A DNA stretch of 52,523 bases from JBOHDX01 sp050700835 (GCA_050700835.1 JBOHDX010000003.1:1-52523), one strand, 5' to 3'; shown: positions 36,899 through 45,576, numbered from the stretch's first letter. Notes: generated by a model from the sequence alone, not told the origin. Program-made: numbers and translations.

Positions 36899-37705
36899 TC
36901 AGCCGTGGGCCGAGCCGCCGAACGGGTTCTTCGCCGACACCTGCGACGCCGGCGGGGCTGCGATCGAGACCGGCTTGCCCCAGTGGGTCATGTCCAGCTG
37001 CACCGTTGTGCCGCCGATGTCGGACGTCAGCCGACGCGGCAGGTTGTCGTGGGTGATCCACATGTCGTAGGTGACGGTGCTCGGCACGGATCCTGACATG
37101 CTTCCGAGCTTGCCCATCTTCATCGCGGTGAACAGCTTCTTGGTGTCGAGCGTCACCTTGTAGTGGGTGGTCGGCGTGCCGCCGATCGTGTCGTGACCCA
37201 CCGTGGTGAACCCGGTGATCGCGGACTTCATCGCCGCAACGCTCTGAGCCGGGTTGAGGTTGGCCAGCACCTGGTTGAACGTCGAGCCGAGCGGGTTGTT
37301 CGGGTCGTTGAGATCGATCTTGACGTACTTGTTCTGCGTGGCGGTGCCGAGATTCATGTACAGAACCTTGTGCACGAAGATCAGGTGGAACGTCCCCGCC
37401 GACCCCGTCTGCATGGTGATGTTCTCGGCCACACCAGCGAGGGACGACCCCGACTTGACGTCGCCGGTCATGGTGATCGTGTTGCCCTGAGCGGTGAACT
37501 TGCCCGAGAAGTGAGCCGTCTTGGCCTTCGTGGACGCATCGGCGACGGTCGTGGCGAAGTTCGCTTGGGTGAGCGCTCCGCTGCTTGAGCCACCGGTACT
37601 GCTCGAGGTCGGAGAGTCCGCCACCTTGGCGGCTTGGCCGCCGCAAGAGGTCAGTAGCAGCAGCGGGAAGGCCGCCACGACTGCCAACGTGGTGCGGAGC
37701 TTCAT
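36899..37705 (-). CDS. LppX/LprG-like lipoprotein
   Basis: A 268-residue secreted lipoprotein: signal peptide with lipobox LLTSC (Cys21), a Ser/Gly-rich spacer, then a domain resembling the lipid-carrying LppX/LprAFG fold (AHFSGKFTAQGNTITMTGDV, VAENITMQTGSAGTFHLIF, LDTKKLFTAM, DMWITHDNLPRRLTSDIGGT). ATG 37705 places the signal peptide correctly. Such proteins carry lipids or lipoglycans across the envelope, so its location two genes from an Mce lipid transporter is suggestive. It sits between rplA and rplJ, where Streptomyces and mycobacteria also have accessory genes. Confidence 0.8.
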   Translation of the reverse strand: MKLRTTLAVVAAFPLLLLTSCGGQAAKVADSPTSSSTGGSSSGALTQANFATTVADASTKAKTAHFSGKFTAQGNTITMTGDVKSGSSLAGVAENITMQTGSAGTFHLIFVHKVLYMNLGTATQNKYVKIDLNDPNNPLGSTFNQVLANLNPAQSVAAMKSAITGFTTVGHDTIGGTPTTHYKVTLDTKKLFTAMKMGKLGSMSGSVPSTVTYDMWITHDNLPRRLTSDIGGTTVQLDMTHWGKPVSIAAPPASQVSAKNPFGGSAHG

Positions 37706-37805
37706 GTCGGTGCCCCCGAGTCTCGGTCGTGGATGCGGGTCGGTCGACGAACGGCGTCCCGGGCCGGCCGGGCCCTTGCAGTCTACGTGAGTCGGCGGGA
37801 GAGGC

Positions 37806-38519
37806 TCAGGCCTCGTCCTCGCCGGCGACGTGACGCGTGCGGTTGGGATCCACCTGGACACCGGGGCCCATCGTCGTGGAGATGGTGACCTTGCGGAGGT
37901 AGCGACCCTTGGAGCTGGCCGGCTTGAGTCGCAAGATCTCCTCGAGCGCGGCCGCGTAGTTCTCGGCCAGCTGTTGTTGGGAGAACGATGACTTCCCGAT
38001 GATGAAGTGCAGGTTGGCGTGCCGGTCGACGCGAAACTCGATCTTGCCGCCCTTGATGTCCGAGACGGCCTTGGCGACGTCGGGGGTGACAGTGCCGGTC
38101 TTGGGGTTCGGCATCAGACCGCGGGGTCCAAGCACCCGACCGAGCCGACCGACCTTGCCCATCATGTCCGGGGTGGCGACGACAGCATCGAAGTCGAGCC
38201 AACCGCCGGAGACCTTTTCGACCATGTCGTCGGCACCGACGAAGTCAGCACCTGCCTCACGGGCTGCTTCGGCCTTGTCGGCGGAGGCGAAGACAAGGAC
38301 GCGGGCCGTCTTGCCGGTTCCGTGCGGGAGGTTGACGGTGCCACGGACCATCTGGTCCGCCTTGCGCGGATCGACGCCGAGCCGCATCGAGACGTCGACG
38401 GTCGAGTCGAACGTCGTGGTGGACGACGCCTTGGCGAGCTTCACCGCTTCGAGCGGGCTGTAGACGGCGGCCTTGTCGATGACGTTCTCCGCCTTGCGGT
38501 ACGCCTTGCTGCGCTGCAT
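37806..38519 (-). CDS. rplA: 50S ribosomal protein L1
   Basis: L1-stalk protein that guides E-site tRNA exit. The 237-residue product contains MRLGVDPRKADQMVRGTVNL and VLGPRGLMPNPKTGTVT, the L1 signature. It is 118 bp downstream of rplK in the usual rplK-rplA pair, and the leader may carry the L1 autoregulatory site, which I could not define. Confidence 0.97.
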   Translation of the reverse strand: MQRSKAYRKAENVIDKAAVYSPLEAVKLAKASSTTTFDSTVDVSMRLGVDPRKADQMVRGTVNLPHGTGKTARVLVFASADKAEAAREAGADFVGADDMVEKVSGGWLDFDAVVATPDMMGKVGRLGRVLGPRGLMPNPKTGTVTPDVAKAVSDIKGGKIEFRVDRHANLHFIIGKSSFSQQQLAENYAAALEEILRLKPASSKGRYLRKVTISTTMGPGVQVDPNRTRHVAGEDEA

Positions 38520-38637
38520 GTCTGGTTCCTTCTCGTAGTTGGCGCCCGAAGTGGTTGCGCCAGATGTGGTCGTGATGGGCGAGGAACCGCCCTGCCACGT
38601 GCTGCTGGGTAGTGCTGGGTCTGCTCTGGATGGTGCG

Positions 38638-39072
38638 TCAGCGACTGACCGTGACGCCCATCGAGCGAGCAGTGCCCTCGACGACCTTCATCGCCGCCTC
38701 GATGTCGTTGGCGTTGAGGTCGGGCATCTTGGTCGACGCGATCTCGCGGACCTGGTCCCGGGTGAGGCGGCCCACCTTGTCGGTGTGCGGCGTGGACGAG
38801 CCCTTGGCGAGGCCGGCTGCCTTCTTGATCAGCTCCGCCGCAGGGGGCGTCTTGGTGATGAACGAGAACGTGCGGTCCTCGTAGATGGTGATCTCCACCG
38901 GGATGACGTTGCCGCGCATGGACTCAGTCTCGGCGTTGTAGGCCTTGCAGAAGTCCATGATGTTGACGCCGTGGGGGCCCAGTGCGGTCCCGACGGGGGG
39001 AGCCGGTGTCGCGGCTCCGGCCTGGAGCTGCACCTTGACCAGGGCAGAGATCTTCTTCTTCTTGGGAGGCAT
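38638..39072 (-). CDS. rplK: 50S ribosomal protein L11
   Basis: GTPase-centre protein and thiostrepton-binding partner. The 144-residue product begins MPPKKKKISALVKVQLQAG and has APPVGTALGPHGVNIMDFCK and the C-terminal block DLNANDIEAAMKVVEGTARS. It follows nusG by 65 bp. Confidence 0.97.
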   Translation of the reverse strand: MPPKKKKISALVKVQLQAGAATPAPPVGTALGPHGVNIMDFCKAYNAETESMRGNVIPVEITIYEDRTFSFITKTPPAAELIKKAAGLAKGSSTPHTDKVGRLTRDQVREIASTKMPDLNANDIEAAMKVVEGTARSMGVTVSR

Positions 39073-39137
39073 TGATCGGTCCTTGCTCGATGCGGTTGCG
39101 TGCTGCTGGATTGGCTCTGCGGGGTGTGCCGGACGCG

Positions 39138-39992
39138 TCAGACGCGCTGGATCTGGTTGAAGCTGAGCTCGACCGGCGTCTCGCGGCCGAAGATCTCGAC
39201 CAGCGCCTTGACCCGTTGGGCGTCGACGTTGATCTCGGTGATGGTGGCGTGCAGGGTCGCGAACGGGCCGTCCACCACCATGACGGAGTCGGACACGACG
39301 AAGTCGGTGAAGTCGACCTTGGAGGCCTTCTGGCGCTGGGTCGGAGCCTCCGACGACGAACCGGCCGCGACCTCCGCCTCGACCGCGGGCGCCAGCATCT
39401 TCTCGACCTCCTCGAGGCTGAGCGGCACCGGCTGGTGGGAGTGACCGACGAACCCGGTCACCGACGGGGTGTGGCGTACGGCGGACCAGGACTCGTCGGT
39501 CAGGTCCATCCGGACCAGGACGTAGCCGGGGAGGACGGTTCTCTTGACCATCCGGCGCTGGCCGTTCTTGATCTCGGCGACCTCCTCGGTCGGCACCACG
39601 ACCTCGAAGATGAAGTCCTCCATGTTGAGCGAGGTCACGCGGTTCTCGAGGTTCTGCTTCACCCGGTTCTCCATGCCGGAGTAGGTATGCACCACGAACC
39701 AGTCACCGATCTGGCTGTGCAGGTGCTCGCGGAACTCCGCCAACGGGTCCACCGCAGGCTCTGCCTCCTGCTCCGTCTCCGGCTCCGTCTCCTGCTCCGT
39801 CTCCGGCTCCGTCTCCGGCTCCGTCTCCGGCTCCGCGCCAGGCTCGGCCTCGGAATCGGCCCGGGACTCCGCCGCAGGGTCGGGTACGGAGTCCGGTTCC
39901 GGGTTGGGCACCTCGTCGGGGTCGTCGACGGCGAGCCGGTCCGGCTCGACCTCGTCGTGGGACTGGGACACGGTTGGTTCCGTCACCTTCAC
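39138..39992 (-). CDS. nusG: Transcription termination/antitermination protein NusG with long acidic N-terminus
   Basis: RNA-polymerase elongation factor linking transcription with translation and Rho. The NGN domain begins near residue 97 (DWFVVHTYSGMENRVKQNLE) with PGYVLVRMDL and the KOW domain is near the end (VVDGPFATLHATITEINVDA). Before it lie about 95 residues of acidic low complexity, including a tandem run of EPET/EQET units (DNA about 39760-39850). GTG 39992 is the apparent start. Total 284 residues, longer than the roughly 180 of E. coli NusG; an acidic N-terminal arm is known in actinobacteria. It follows secE by 51 bp. Confidence 0.95.
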   Translation of the reverse strand: MKVTEPTVSQSHDEVEPDRLAVDDPDEVPNPEPDSVPDPAAESRADSEAEPGAEPETEPETEPETEQETEPETEQEAEPAVDPLAEFREHLHSQIGDWFVVHTYSGMENRVKQNLENRVTSLNMEDFIFEVVVPTEEVAEIKNGQRRMVKRTVLPGYVLVRMDLTDESWSAVRHTPSVTGFVGHSHQPVPLSLEEVEKMLAPAVEAEVAAGSSSEAPTQRQKASKVDFTDFVVSDSVMVVDGPFATLHATITEINVDAQRVKALVEIFGRETPVELSFNQIQRV

Positions 39993-40043
39993 TCACTCGT
40001 CCGTTGCATGGGTTGTCGATCGTGCGCAGCCGCACCGTCTGGC

Positions 40044-40277
40044 TCAGCCGAAGATCGCGAACATCGCCTTGCCGAAGCCGTAGTCCAAGCTGGCGACGAT
40101 CGCCATCATGACCAGGACGAAGATGAGAACCACGAAGAAGTACGTCACCACCTGCTGCTGCGTCGGCCAGACGACCTTGCGCAGCTCAGCCACCACCTGG
40201 CGGTAGAACACGGGCGGCGTCGTGCGGCGCTTCCGTCCGTCCTTGCGCACCGGGGTGGTCGAGCGGGTCTCGCTCAC
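40044..40277 (-). CDS. secE: Preprotein translocase subunit SecE
   Basis: Small clamp subunit of the SecYEG channel. The 77-residue protein has an Arg-rich cytosolic start, the conserved amphipathic stretch VVAELRKVVWPTQQQVVTYF and one membrane helix (about 48-68). GTG 40277 has an AGGTGG site five bases upstream and gives the expected size; longer versions lack support. It lies between tRNA-Trp and nusG, as in other actinobacteria. Confidence 0.92.
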   Translation of the reverse strand: MSETRSTTPVRKDGRKRRTTPPVFYRQVVAELRKVVWPTQQQVVTYFFVVLIFVLVMMAIVASLDYGFGKAMFAIFG

Positions 40278-40383
40278 GCCATCCACCTGCCCTGGTCTCG
40301 TCGGTCGATCTTCTGGGTCGTGCGGGTGCTGCCGGGTGTCCTGGCGGAACCAGGTCACCCCTCCGGCCGGCTGGCCGGGGATG

Positions 40384-40456
40384 CAGGGCAGGAGGGACTT
40401 GAACCCCCAACCTCCGGTTTTGGAGACCGATGCTCTGCCAGTTGAGCTACTGCCCT
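40384..40456 (-). tRNA. tRNA-Trp (anticodon CCA)
   Basis: 73-nt cloverleaf with acceptor AGGGCAG/CTGCCCT, D-arm AGCTCAACTGGCAGAGC, anticodon stem CGGTCTCCAAAACCG with CCA, and T-arm GGGGGTTCAAGTCCC. The discriminator is G and the terminal CCA is not encoded. It is upstream of secE, as in mycobacteria and Streptomyces. Confidence 0.96.
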
Positions 40457-40561
40457 AGGGGAGTCACACCCGCGAGCACCACACCCGGACGGCACACGGA
40501 GCGGCGGCTCCACCTGCCTGCGGGCATGGCGATCAAGGGTGAGATTCCACCGGTGGTCCCG

Positions 40562-40591
40562 AGTGTACGGGCTGCGGATACCGGGCGTCGA
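40562..40591 (-). promoter_or_regulatory. Candidate promoter for tRNA-Trp-secE-nusG
   Basis: Minus-strand TCGACG (40586-40591) and TACACT (40562-40567) are 18 bp apart, upstream of tRNA-Trp by about 105 bp in the divergent gap to the aminotransferase gene. Reasonable but not strong. Confidence 0.4.
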
Positions 40592-40662
40592 ACCGAGCCG
40601 AGACCGCTCCCACCGAGCGGACTGCCTGGCGGGCTGCTCGCGCCCGGTGGAACGATGCTGGC

Positions 40663-41880
40663 ATGAGCGAGTCTGCCAGCAGCCCCCGCCCTCGTGTCTC
40701 AGCCCGGGTGGGCGGCATCACCGAGTCCGCGACTCTTGCCGTCGACGCCAAGGCCAAGGCACTCAAGGCAGCCGGGAGACCGGTGATCGGCTTCGGGGCC
40801 GGCGAACCCGACTTCGCGACTCCGGACTACATCGTCGAGGCTGCCGTGGACGCCGCGCGCGACCCGCGCAACCACCGCTACACCCCGGCCGGCGGCCTGC
40901 CGGAGCTCAGGACCGCCGTCGCCACCAAGACCGCGAGGGACACCGGCTACGTGGTCGAGCCGGCGCAGGTGCTGGTCACGAACGGTGGCAAGCAGGCCGT
41001 CTACGAGGCCTTCGCCACGCTGCTCGATCCCGGCGACGAGGTGCTGCTGCCCACGCCGTACTGGACGACCTATCCAGAGGCGATCCGGCTGGCTGGGGGC
41101 GTACCCGTGGAGGTGGTCGCGGACGAGACACAGGACTACCTCGTGACCGTTGGACAGCTCGACGCGGCCCGCACACCGCGGAGCAAGGTGCTGCTGTTCT
41201 GCTCGCCGTCGAACCCCACCGGCGCGGTCTACGACCGGGCCCAGGTCGAGCTGATCGGCCAGTGGGCGGTCGAGCATGGGCTGTGGGTGGTGACCGACGA
41301 GATCTATGAGCACCTCACGTACGACGGCGTGCCGATGGTCTCGGTTCCGGTGGCGATGCCCGAGATCGCCGACCGCTGTGTCGTCCTCAACGGGGCCGCC
41401 AAGACATACGCGATGACCGGCTGGCGGGTCGGCTGGATGATCGGGCCGAAGGACGTCGTCAAGGCCGCCACGAACCTGCAGTCGCACCTGACCTCCAATG
41501 TCGGCAACGTGTCCCAACGCGCGGCTCTGGCGGCCGTCAGCGGCAACCTCGATGCGGTCGCGATGATGCGCGCCGCTTTCGACCGGCGGAGACGCACGAT
41601 CGTGGAGATGCTCAGCGACATCGACGGGGTGATCTGTCCGCTGCCGCTCGGGGCGTTCTATGTCTACCCGTCCGTCAAGGGCGTGCTCGGTCGCACCGTC
41701 GGTGGACGCAGGCCGACGACGTCTGCGGAGCTCGCGGAGGTGATCCTCGACGAGGCCGAGGTCGCCGTGGTCCCCGGTGAGGCGTTCGGGACACCGGGCT
41801 ACCTGCGACTGTCGTACGCCTTGTCCGACGACGACCTGGCCGAGGGTGTGGGGCGGATCCAGAAGCTGCTCGGATCCTGA
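40663..41880 (+). CDS. Pyridoxal-phosphate aminotransferase (class I, aspartate aminotransferase-like)
   Basis: A 405-residue fold-type I aminotransferase. Features are GFGAGEPDFATPDYI, the substrate/cofactor region NGGKQAVYEAF, the FCSPSNPTGAVYD motif, VVTDEIYEHLTYDG and the Schiff-base lysine in NGAAKTYAMTGWRVGW. Similarity is to the bacterial aspartate aminotransferase group that uses 2-oxoglutarate; exact substrate is inferred. It is divergent from tRNA-Trp and nine bases before the next gene. Confidence 0.92.
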   Translation: MSESASSPRPRVSARVGGITESATLAVDAKAKALKAAGRPVIGFGAGEPDFATPDYIVEAAVDAARDPRNHRYTPAGGLPELRTAVATKTARDTGYVVEPAQVLVTNGGKQAVYEAFATLLDPGDEVLLPTPYWTTYPEAIRLAGGVPVEVVADETQDYLVTVGQLDAARTPRSKVLLFCSPSNPTGAVYDRAQVELIGQWAVEHGLWVVTDEIYEHLTYDGVPMVSVPVAMPEIADRCVVLNGAAKTYAMTGWRVGWMIGPKDVVKAATNLQSHLTSNVGNVSQRAALAAVSGNLDAVAMMRAAFDRRRRTIVEMLSDIDGVICPLPLGAFYVYPSVKGVLGRTVGGRRPTTSAELAEVILDEAEVAVVPGEAFGTPGYLRLSYALSDDDLAEGVGRIQKLLGS

Positions 41881-41888
41881 CGCCGCCG

Positions 41889-42905
41889 GTGCGGTCGATC
41901 AGCGCGCTGCCGAAGGCGCACCTGCACCTGCACTTCACCGGCGCCATGCGGCACTCGACGATGGTCGAGCTGGCCGAGCGCGACGGGATCCGGCTGCCTC
42001 CCGCGCTGACCGAGGAATGGCCCCCGTTGCTGTCCGCCGCGGACGAGAAGGGCTGGTTCCGGTTCCAGCGGCTCTATGACGTGGCCCGGTCGGTGCTGCG
42101 TACCCAGGACGATGTCCGTCGCCTGGTGCGCGAGGCAGCCGAGGACGACCGCGAGGACGGGTCCGGCTGGATGGAGATCCAGGTGGACCCCTCCGGCTAC
42201 GGTGCCCGGTTCGGGGGCGTCACGGCGTTCACCGACCTCGTGCTGGATGCGGCGGTGAACGCCGCCGACCGGACGGGGATCGGCATCGGCGTGATCGTCG
42301 CAGCCAACCGGACGAGACATCCGCTGGACGCCCGGACGCTGGCCCGGCTGGCCGCGCAGTACGTCGGTCGAGGAGTGGTGGGTTTCGGATTGTCCAACGA
42401 CGAGCGGCGGGGGCGTACCGAGGACTTCGCGCCGGCCTTCGCGATCGCTCGCCGGGCCGGGTTGTCCAGCGTGCCCCACGGCGGTGAGCTCCGCGGCCCG
42501 GCGAGCGTGGCGCACTGTCTCGACGACCTGCACGCCGACCGGGTGGGCCACGGCGTCCGTTGCGTCGAGGACCCCGACGTGCTGGCCAAGATCGTGGACG
42601 CGGGCGTCACCCTCGAAGTGTGTCCGACCTCGAACGTGTCCTTAGGCGTCTATGCGACGTTCGAGGAGGTGCCGGTTCTGAGGCTCTTGGACGCGGGCGC
42701 CCGGATCGCCCTCGGCGCGGACGACCCGCTGCTGTTCGGGTCGCGGCTGGCCGCCCAGTACGCCGTCGTCCGCGCCGCACACGAGCTCGACGACGCGACC
42801 CTGGCCGACCTGGCCCGGATGTCGATCGAGGGCTCGCGCGCGCCCCTGCCGGTCAAGTCCGAGTTGTGCGCGGGCGTCGACCGATGGCTCGCATCGCCCC
42901 CATGA
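41889..42905 (+). CDS. Adenosine-deaminase-family amidohydrolase
   Basis: A 338-residue zinc amidohydrolase. The HxH metal ligands are in LPKAHLHLHFTGAMR (His13, His15), the HGGE version of the HAGE catalytic motif is in SVPHGGELRG, DRVGHGVRC holds the next histidine, and ALGADDPLLFGS the aspartates. The Asp that usually follows HxH (HLDG) is Thr here (HFTG), so substrate may differ from adenosine. GTG 41889 starts 9 bp after the aminotransferase, suggesting co-transcription. Confidence 0.85.
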   Translation: MRSISALPKAHLHLHFTGAMRHSTMVELAERDGIRLPPALTEEWPPLLSAADEKGWFRFQRLYDVARSVLRTQDDVRRLVREAAEDDREDGSGWMEIQVDPSGYGARFGGVTAFTDLVLDAAVNAADRTGIGIGVIVAANRTRHPLDARTLARLAAQYVGRGVVGFGLSNDERRGRTEDFAPAFAIARRAGLSSVPHGGELRGPASVAHCLDDLHADRVGHGVRCVEDPDVLAKIVDAGVTLEVCPTSNVSLGVYATFEEVPVLRLLDAGARIALGADDPLLFGSRLAAQYAVVRAAHELDDATLADLARMSIEGSRAPLPVKSELCAGVDRWLASPP

Positions 42906-42933
42906 CGCCCTGCTGGTCTGGCATCCTCACCGC

Positions 42934-43401
42934 ATGACCACGCCCGACGACCCGTTCCGCAAGCAGCCACCGCCGGGTCAGCCGGGCCCCTATAGTCAAC
43001 AGCCCGGCCCATATAGTCAACAGCCCGGTCAGCCCGGCCCCTATGGTCAACCGGATCACACGGGTCAGCCCGGCTACCCTCCACCGCCCGGCTACGGGCC
43101 GCAGGGCTACCTCGGGTACCCGATGGCACCCAGCGACCACCCGCGAGCCGTGACGGCGCTCGTCCTCGGGCTCCTCGGATTGCTGCTGTGCCAACTGGTC
43201 AGTCCGTTCGCCTGGGTCATCGGTAAGCGCACGGTCGACGAGATCGACGCCGATCCGCGCCGCTACGCCGGCCGTGGACAGGCGCAGGCGGGCTACATCC
43301 TCGGCATCGTCGGCACGATCCTGCTCGCCGCCGGGCTCGTGTTCCTGGTGGTCGTGCTCGTCATCGCCGCAGGCGTCACCACCTCCGCGGGCCACGGCTG
43401 A
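42934..43401 (+). CDS. DUF4190-type membrane protein with Pro/Gly/Gln-rich N-terminus
   Basis: 155 residues. The first 65 are a low-complexity proline-rich region with repeats of QQPGPYS/GQPGPYG. Two hydrophobic segments follow (about 71-91, TALVLGLLGLLLCQLVSPFAW, and about 122-147, YILGIVGTILLAAGLVFLVV) around the small-loop motif typical of DUF4190. Function is unknown. It starts 28 bp after the deaminase gene and converges on murB. Confidence 0.8.
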   Translation: MTTPDDPFRKQPPPGQPGPYSQQPGPYSQQPGQPGPYGQPDHTGQPGYPPPPGYGPQGYLGYPMAPSDHPRAVTALVLGLLGLLLCQLVSPFAWVIGKRTVDEIDADPRRYAGRGQAQAGYILGIVGTILLAAGLVFLVVVLVIAAGVTTSAGHG

Positions 43402-43421
43402 CCGACGCCGCCCGCCACTGC

Positions 43422-44450
43422 TCAGAGCCGGCAGCCGACCGTCACGGGCTCGTTGACCAGCTCGATACCAAACGCCCGCCACACCCCGTCACGAATCTCA
43501 CGCGCCAGCTCGAGCAGCTGTTTCGTGGTGGCGGAGCCCCGGTTCGTCAACGCCAACGGGTGCTTGGCGGAGAGGCGAACAGGCCCCGTGCCGTACCCCT
43601 TGCCGAAGCCGGCATGCTCGATCAGCCACGCGGCGCTGGTCTTCACCATCCCGTCCGGCTGCGGCCACTGTGGAGCATCGGCAGGCAGTGCGGCCGCCTG
43701 CGCGCAGGTGAGCATCGGGTTGGTGAAGAAGGAGCCGGCGCTCCAGGTGTCGTGGTCCAGGTCGTCGAGCACCATGCCCTTGCCGCGCCGCAGGGCGACG
43801 ACGGCCTCGCGGACATCGCGGACTGGCGGACGCGCCCCCACGGCCAAACCGAGACGCCGGGCCAGCTCCGGGTACGTCACGGGTGCGGCCAGCGCACCGA
43901 GGCGAAGCCGGAACTCGACCGAGAGGACGACGTGACGGTCGGGCTCCAGCTTGAACCGGCTGGTGCGGTAGCCGAACCCGCAGTCGGCGGCCACCCACGT
44001 CACGTGACACCCCTTGCGCCGATCCCACGTGTGCACCGTCGCGATGGTCTGCGCCACGTCCTGGCCATAGGCGCCGACGTTCTGGATCGGCACCGCCCCG
44101 CACCGTCCGGGGATCCCGGACAGCGCCTCGACACCCACCCATCCGGAGGAGACGGCTCTGACGACGACGTCGTCCCAGACCTCGCCCGCCGCCACCCGGA
44201 CCAGGGCTCCGCCGCCGGCGTCGGAGTCGACGACGACCCCGGTCGTCCGGACCAGGACGACCGTGCCTGGGAACCCCTCGTCGGCCACCACCAGGTTGCT
44301 GCCCCCGCCGACGACGAGAACCGGTTCGCCGGCGGCGTCAGCGGCGGACACCGCCGCCACCAGATCGGCGTCCGTGGCCACCTCGACCACCTTGCCTGCG
44401 GGGCCGCCCAGGCGGAGCGTGGTCAGGGCGGCGAGGGTCCGCTCACGCAT
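43422..44450 (-). CDS. murB: UDP-N-acetylmuramate dehydrogenase
   Basis: Flavoenzyme of peptidoglycan precursor synthesis that reduces enolpyruvyl-UDP-GlcNAc. The 342-residue product has VVGGGSNLVVAD, the FAD-site arginine in SGIPGRCGAVPIQNVGAYGQ, YRTSRFK, the catalytic serine in WSAGSFFTNP and the terminal acid in IELVNEPVTVG. ATG 44450 overlaps hadB by eight bases and starts at the conserved LAALTTLRLGGPAG region. It is the last gene of the rpmG-hadA-hadB-murB run. Confidence 0.95.
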   Translation of the reverse strand: MRERTLAALTTLRLGGPAGKVVEVATDADLVAAVSAADAAGEPVLVVGGGSNLVVADEGFPGTVVLVRTTGVVVDSDAGGGALVRVAAGEVWDDVVVRAVSSGWVGVEALSGIPGRCGAVPIQNVGAYGQDVAQTIATVHTWDRRKGCHVTWVAADCGFGYRTSRFKLEPDRHVVLSVEFRLRLGALAAPVTYPELARRLGLAVGARPPVRDVREAVVALRRGKGMVLDDLDHDTWSAGSFFTNPMLTCAQAAALPADAPQWPQPDGMVKTSAAWLIEHAGFGKGYGTGPVRLSAKHPLALTNRGSATTKQLLELAREIRDGVWRAFGIELVNEPVTVGCRL

Positions 44451-44871
44451 CGGCGTTGCCGGGCGCGGCCACCACAAATGCACGCGCCATTCCCAGTACC
44501 TTCACCCCGCCGCTCGTGACGGTCAGGTCGAGCCGGCAGCGGCCGGAGTCGTCGCTGGGAGCGACCGTCCCGGCCACCTGCACATCCACACCCTCGTCGT
44601 CGTCGGGCACGAGCACCGGTTTCGCAAAGCGCACCGCCATCTCGGCCAGGCGCGCACCCGGGCCGGACCAGGCGCCCACGGCGCGGGCGGCGAGGGCCAT
44701 CGTGTACATCCCGTGCGCCAGCACCCCCGGCAACCCGACGGAGACGGCGACCCGGTCGGACCAGTGGATCGGGTTGAAGTCGCCCGACGCCCCGGCGTAG
44801 CGGATCAGGTCGGCGCGGCGTACCCGATAGACCTGCGGCTCCAGCTGCTGTCCCTCCTGCAGCGCCGTCAC
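44443..44871 (-). CDS. MaoC-like (R)-hydroxyacyl dehydratase subunit HadB
   Basis: A 142-residue hotdog protein with the hydratase-2 motif ASGDFNPIHWSD (catalytic Asp and His) and GVLAHGMYTMALAARAVG. In mycobacteria HadB is the catalytic partner of HadA or HadC in FAS-II. It overlaps hadA by four bases (ATGA). The host probably lacks HadC, so the substrate chain may be shorter than in mycolate synthesis. Confidence 0.88.
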   Translation of the reverse strand: MTALQEGQQLEPQVYRVRRADLIRYAGASGDFNPIHWSDRVAVSVGLPGVLAHGMYTMALAARAVGAWSGPGARLAEMAVRFAKPVLVPDDDEGVDVQVAGTVAPSDDSGRCRLDLTVTSGGVKVLGMARAFVVAAPGNADA

Positions 44872-45320
44872 GCCGGCGCTCCGCCGCGGTGCGCGAGGGT
44901 GGCGTAGGCAGTGCAGACGTGCTCGCCGTCGGTGGTGCTGATCTCACTGCGGGTGCCGATGATGTCGGCGCCGCCGATCTGCCGCACTGACTCGATGGTC
45001 AGAGCAGCGGTCAAAGCGTCTCCGGAGCGGACCGGTCGGTCGATCACGAACCGCTGGTCGCCGTGCACCACGTTGCGCAGCTCGATGCCGAGCCGTGTAT
45101 CCCGCATCAGTGCCGTCATCGCTTCGAACGCGACCACGATCGGGTACGTCGGTGGCGCGATGACGTCGGGGTGCCCTAGCCCTCGCGCAGCGTCCGGGTC
45201 GCGGTGCTCGGCGGCGGTCTCGCCGATCGCGTCCGCGAAGGCGACGATCGCGGAGCGGCTCACGTCATGCGCCGGCGTGGGCGGCATCGTGGTGCCGACC
45301 AGCTCCTGGGGCACGGGCAT
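44868..45320 (-). CDS. MaoC N-terminal-domain dehydratase subunit HadA-like
   Basis: A 150-residue FAS1-like dehydratase domain protein with SRSAIVAFADAIGE, HPDVIAPPTYPIVVAF and VVHGDQRFVIDRPVRSGD. These lack the catalytic Asp/His of HadB and form the stabilising half of the heterodimer. ATG 45320 (MPVPQELVG) is chosen; the frame remains open 24 codons upstream without similarity. It follows rpmG by 85 bp. Confidence 0.86.
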   Translation of the reverse strand: MPVPQELVGTTMPPTPAHDVSRSAIVAFADAIGETAAEHRDPDAARGLGHPDVIAPPTYPIVVAFEAMTALMRDTRLGIELRNVVHGDQRFVIDRPVRSGDALTAALTIESVRQIGGADIIGTRSEISTTDGEHVCTAYATLAHRGGAPA

Positions 45321-45405
45321 GACGGTGACGCTAGCAGGGGCGCCGATGCCGACGAGGCCGCTCCCGGGCCGGATCAACGTTGGGGTCGCCACGGCGTACC
45401 GAAGG

Positions 45406-45576
45406 TCAGCGAGTCTCGCGGTGGTCGGTGTGATTGCGGCAACGGGGGCAGAACTTCTTCAGCTCGAGCCGGTCGGGGTCGTTGCGGCGGTTCTTCTTGG
45501 TGATGTAGTTCCGCTCCTTGCACACGGTGCAGGCCAAGGTGATCTTGGGACGGACGTCGGTGCTCTTGCTGGCCAC
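45406..45576 (-). CDS. rpmG: 50S ribosomal protein L33
   Basis: A 56-residue ribosomal protein with both zinc CxxC pairs (CTVCKERN, FCPRCRNH), so it is the zinc-binding (C+) form. The core KNRRNDPDRLELKKFCPRC is typical. GTG 45576 has a GAGG site seven bases upstream. It lies between tRNA-Met and hadA, the same context as in mycobacteria (rpmG2-hadA). Confidence 0.93.
   Translation of the reverse strand: MASKSTDVRPKITLACTVCKERNYITKKNRRNDPDRLELKKFCPRCRNHTDHRETR

Noticed and set aside
37760..37780. GC-rich hairpin between rplA and the lipoprotein gene as a terminator
   Set aside because: The stem is only five base pairs and can fold in two registers; not strong enough to list.
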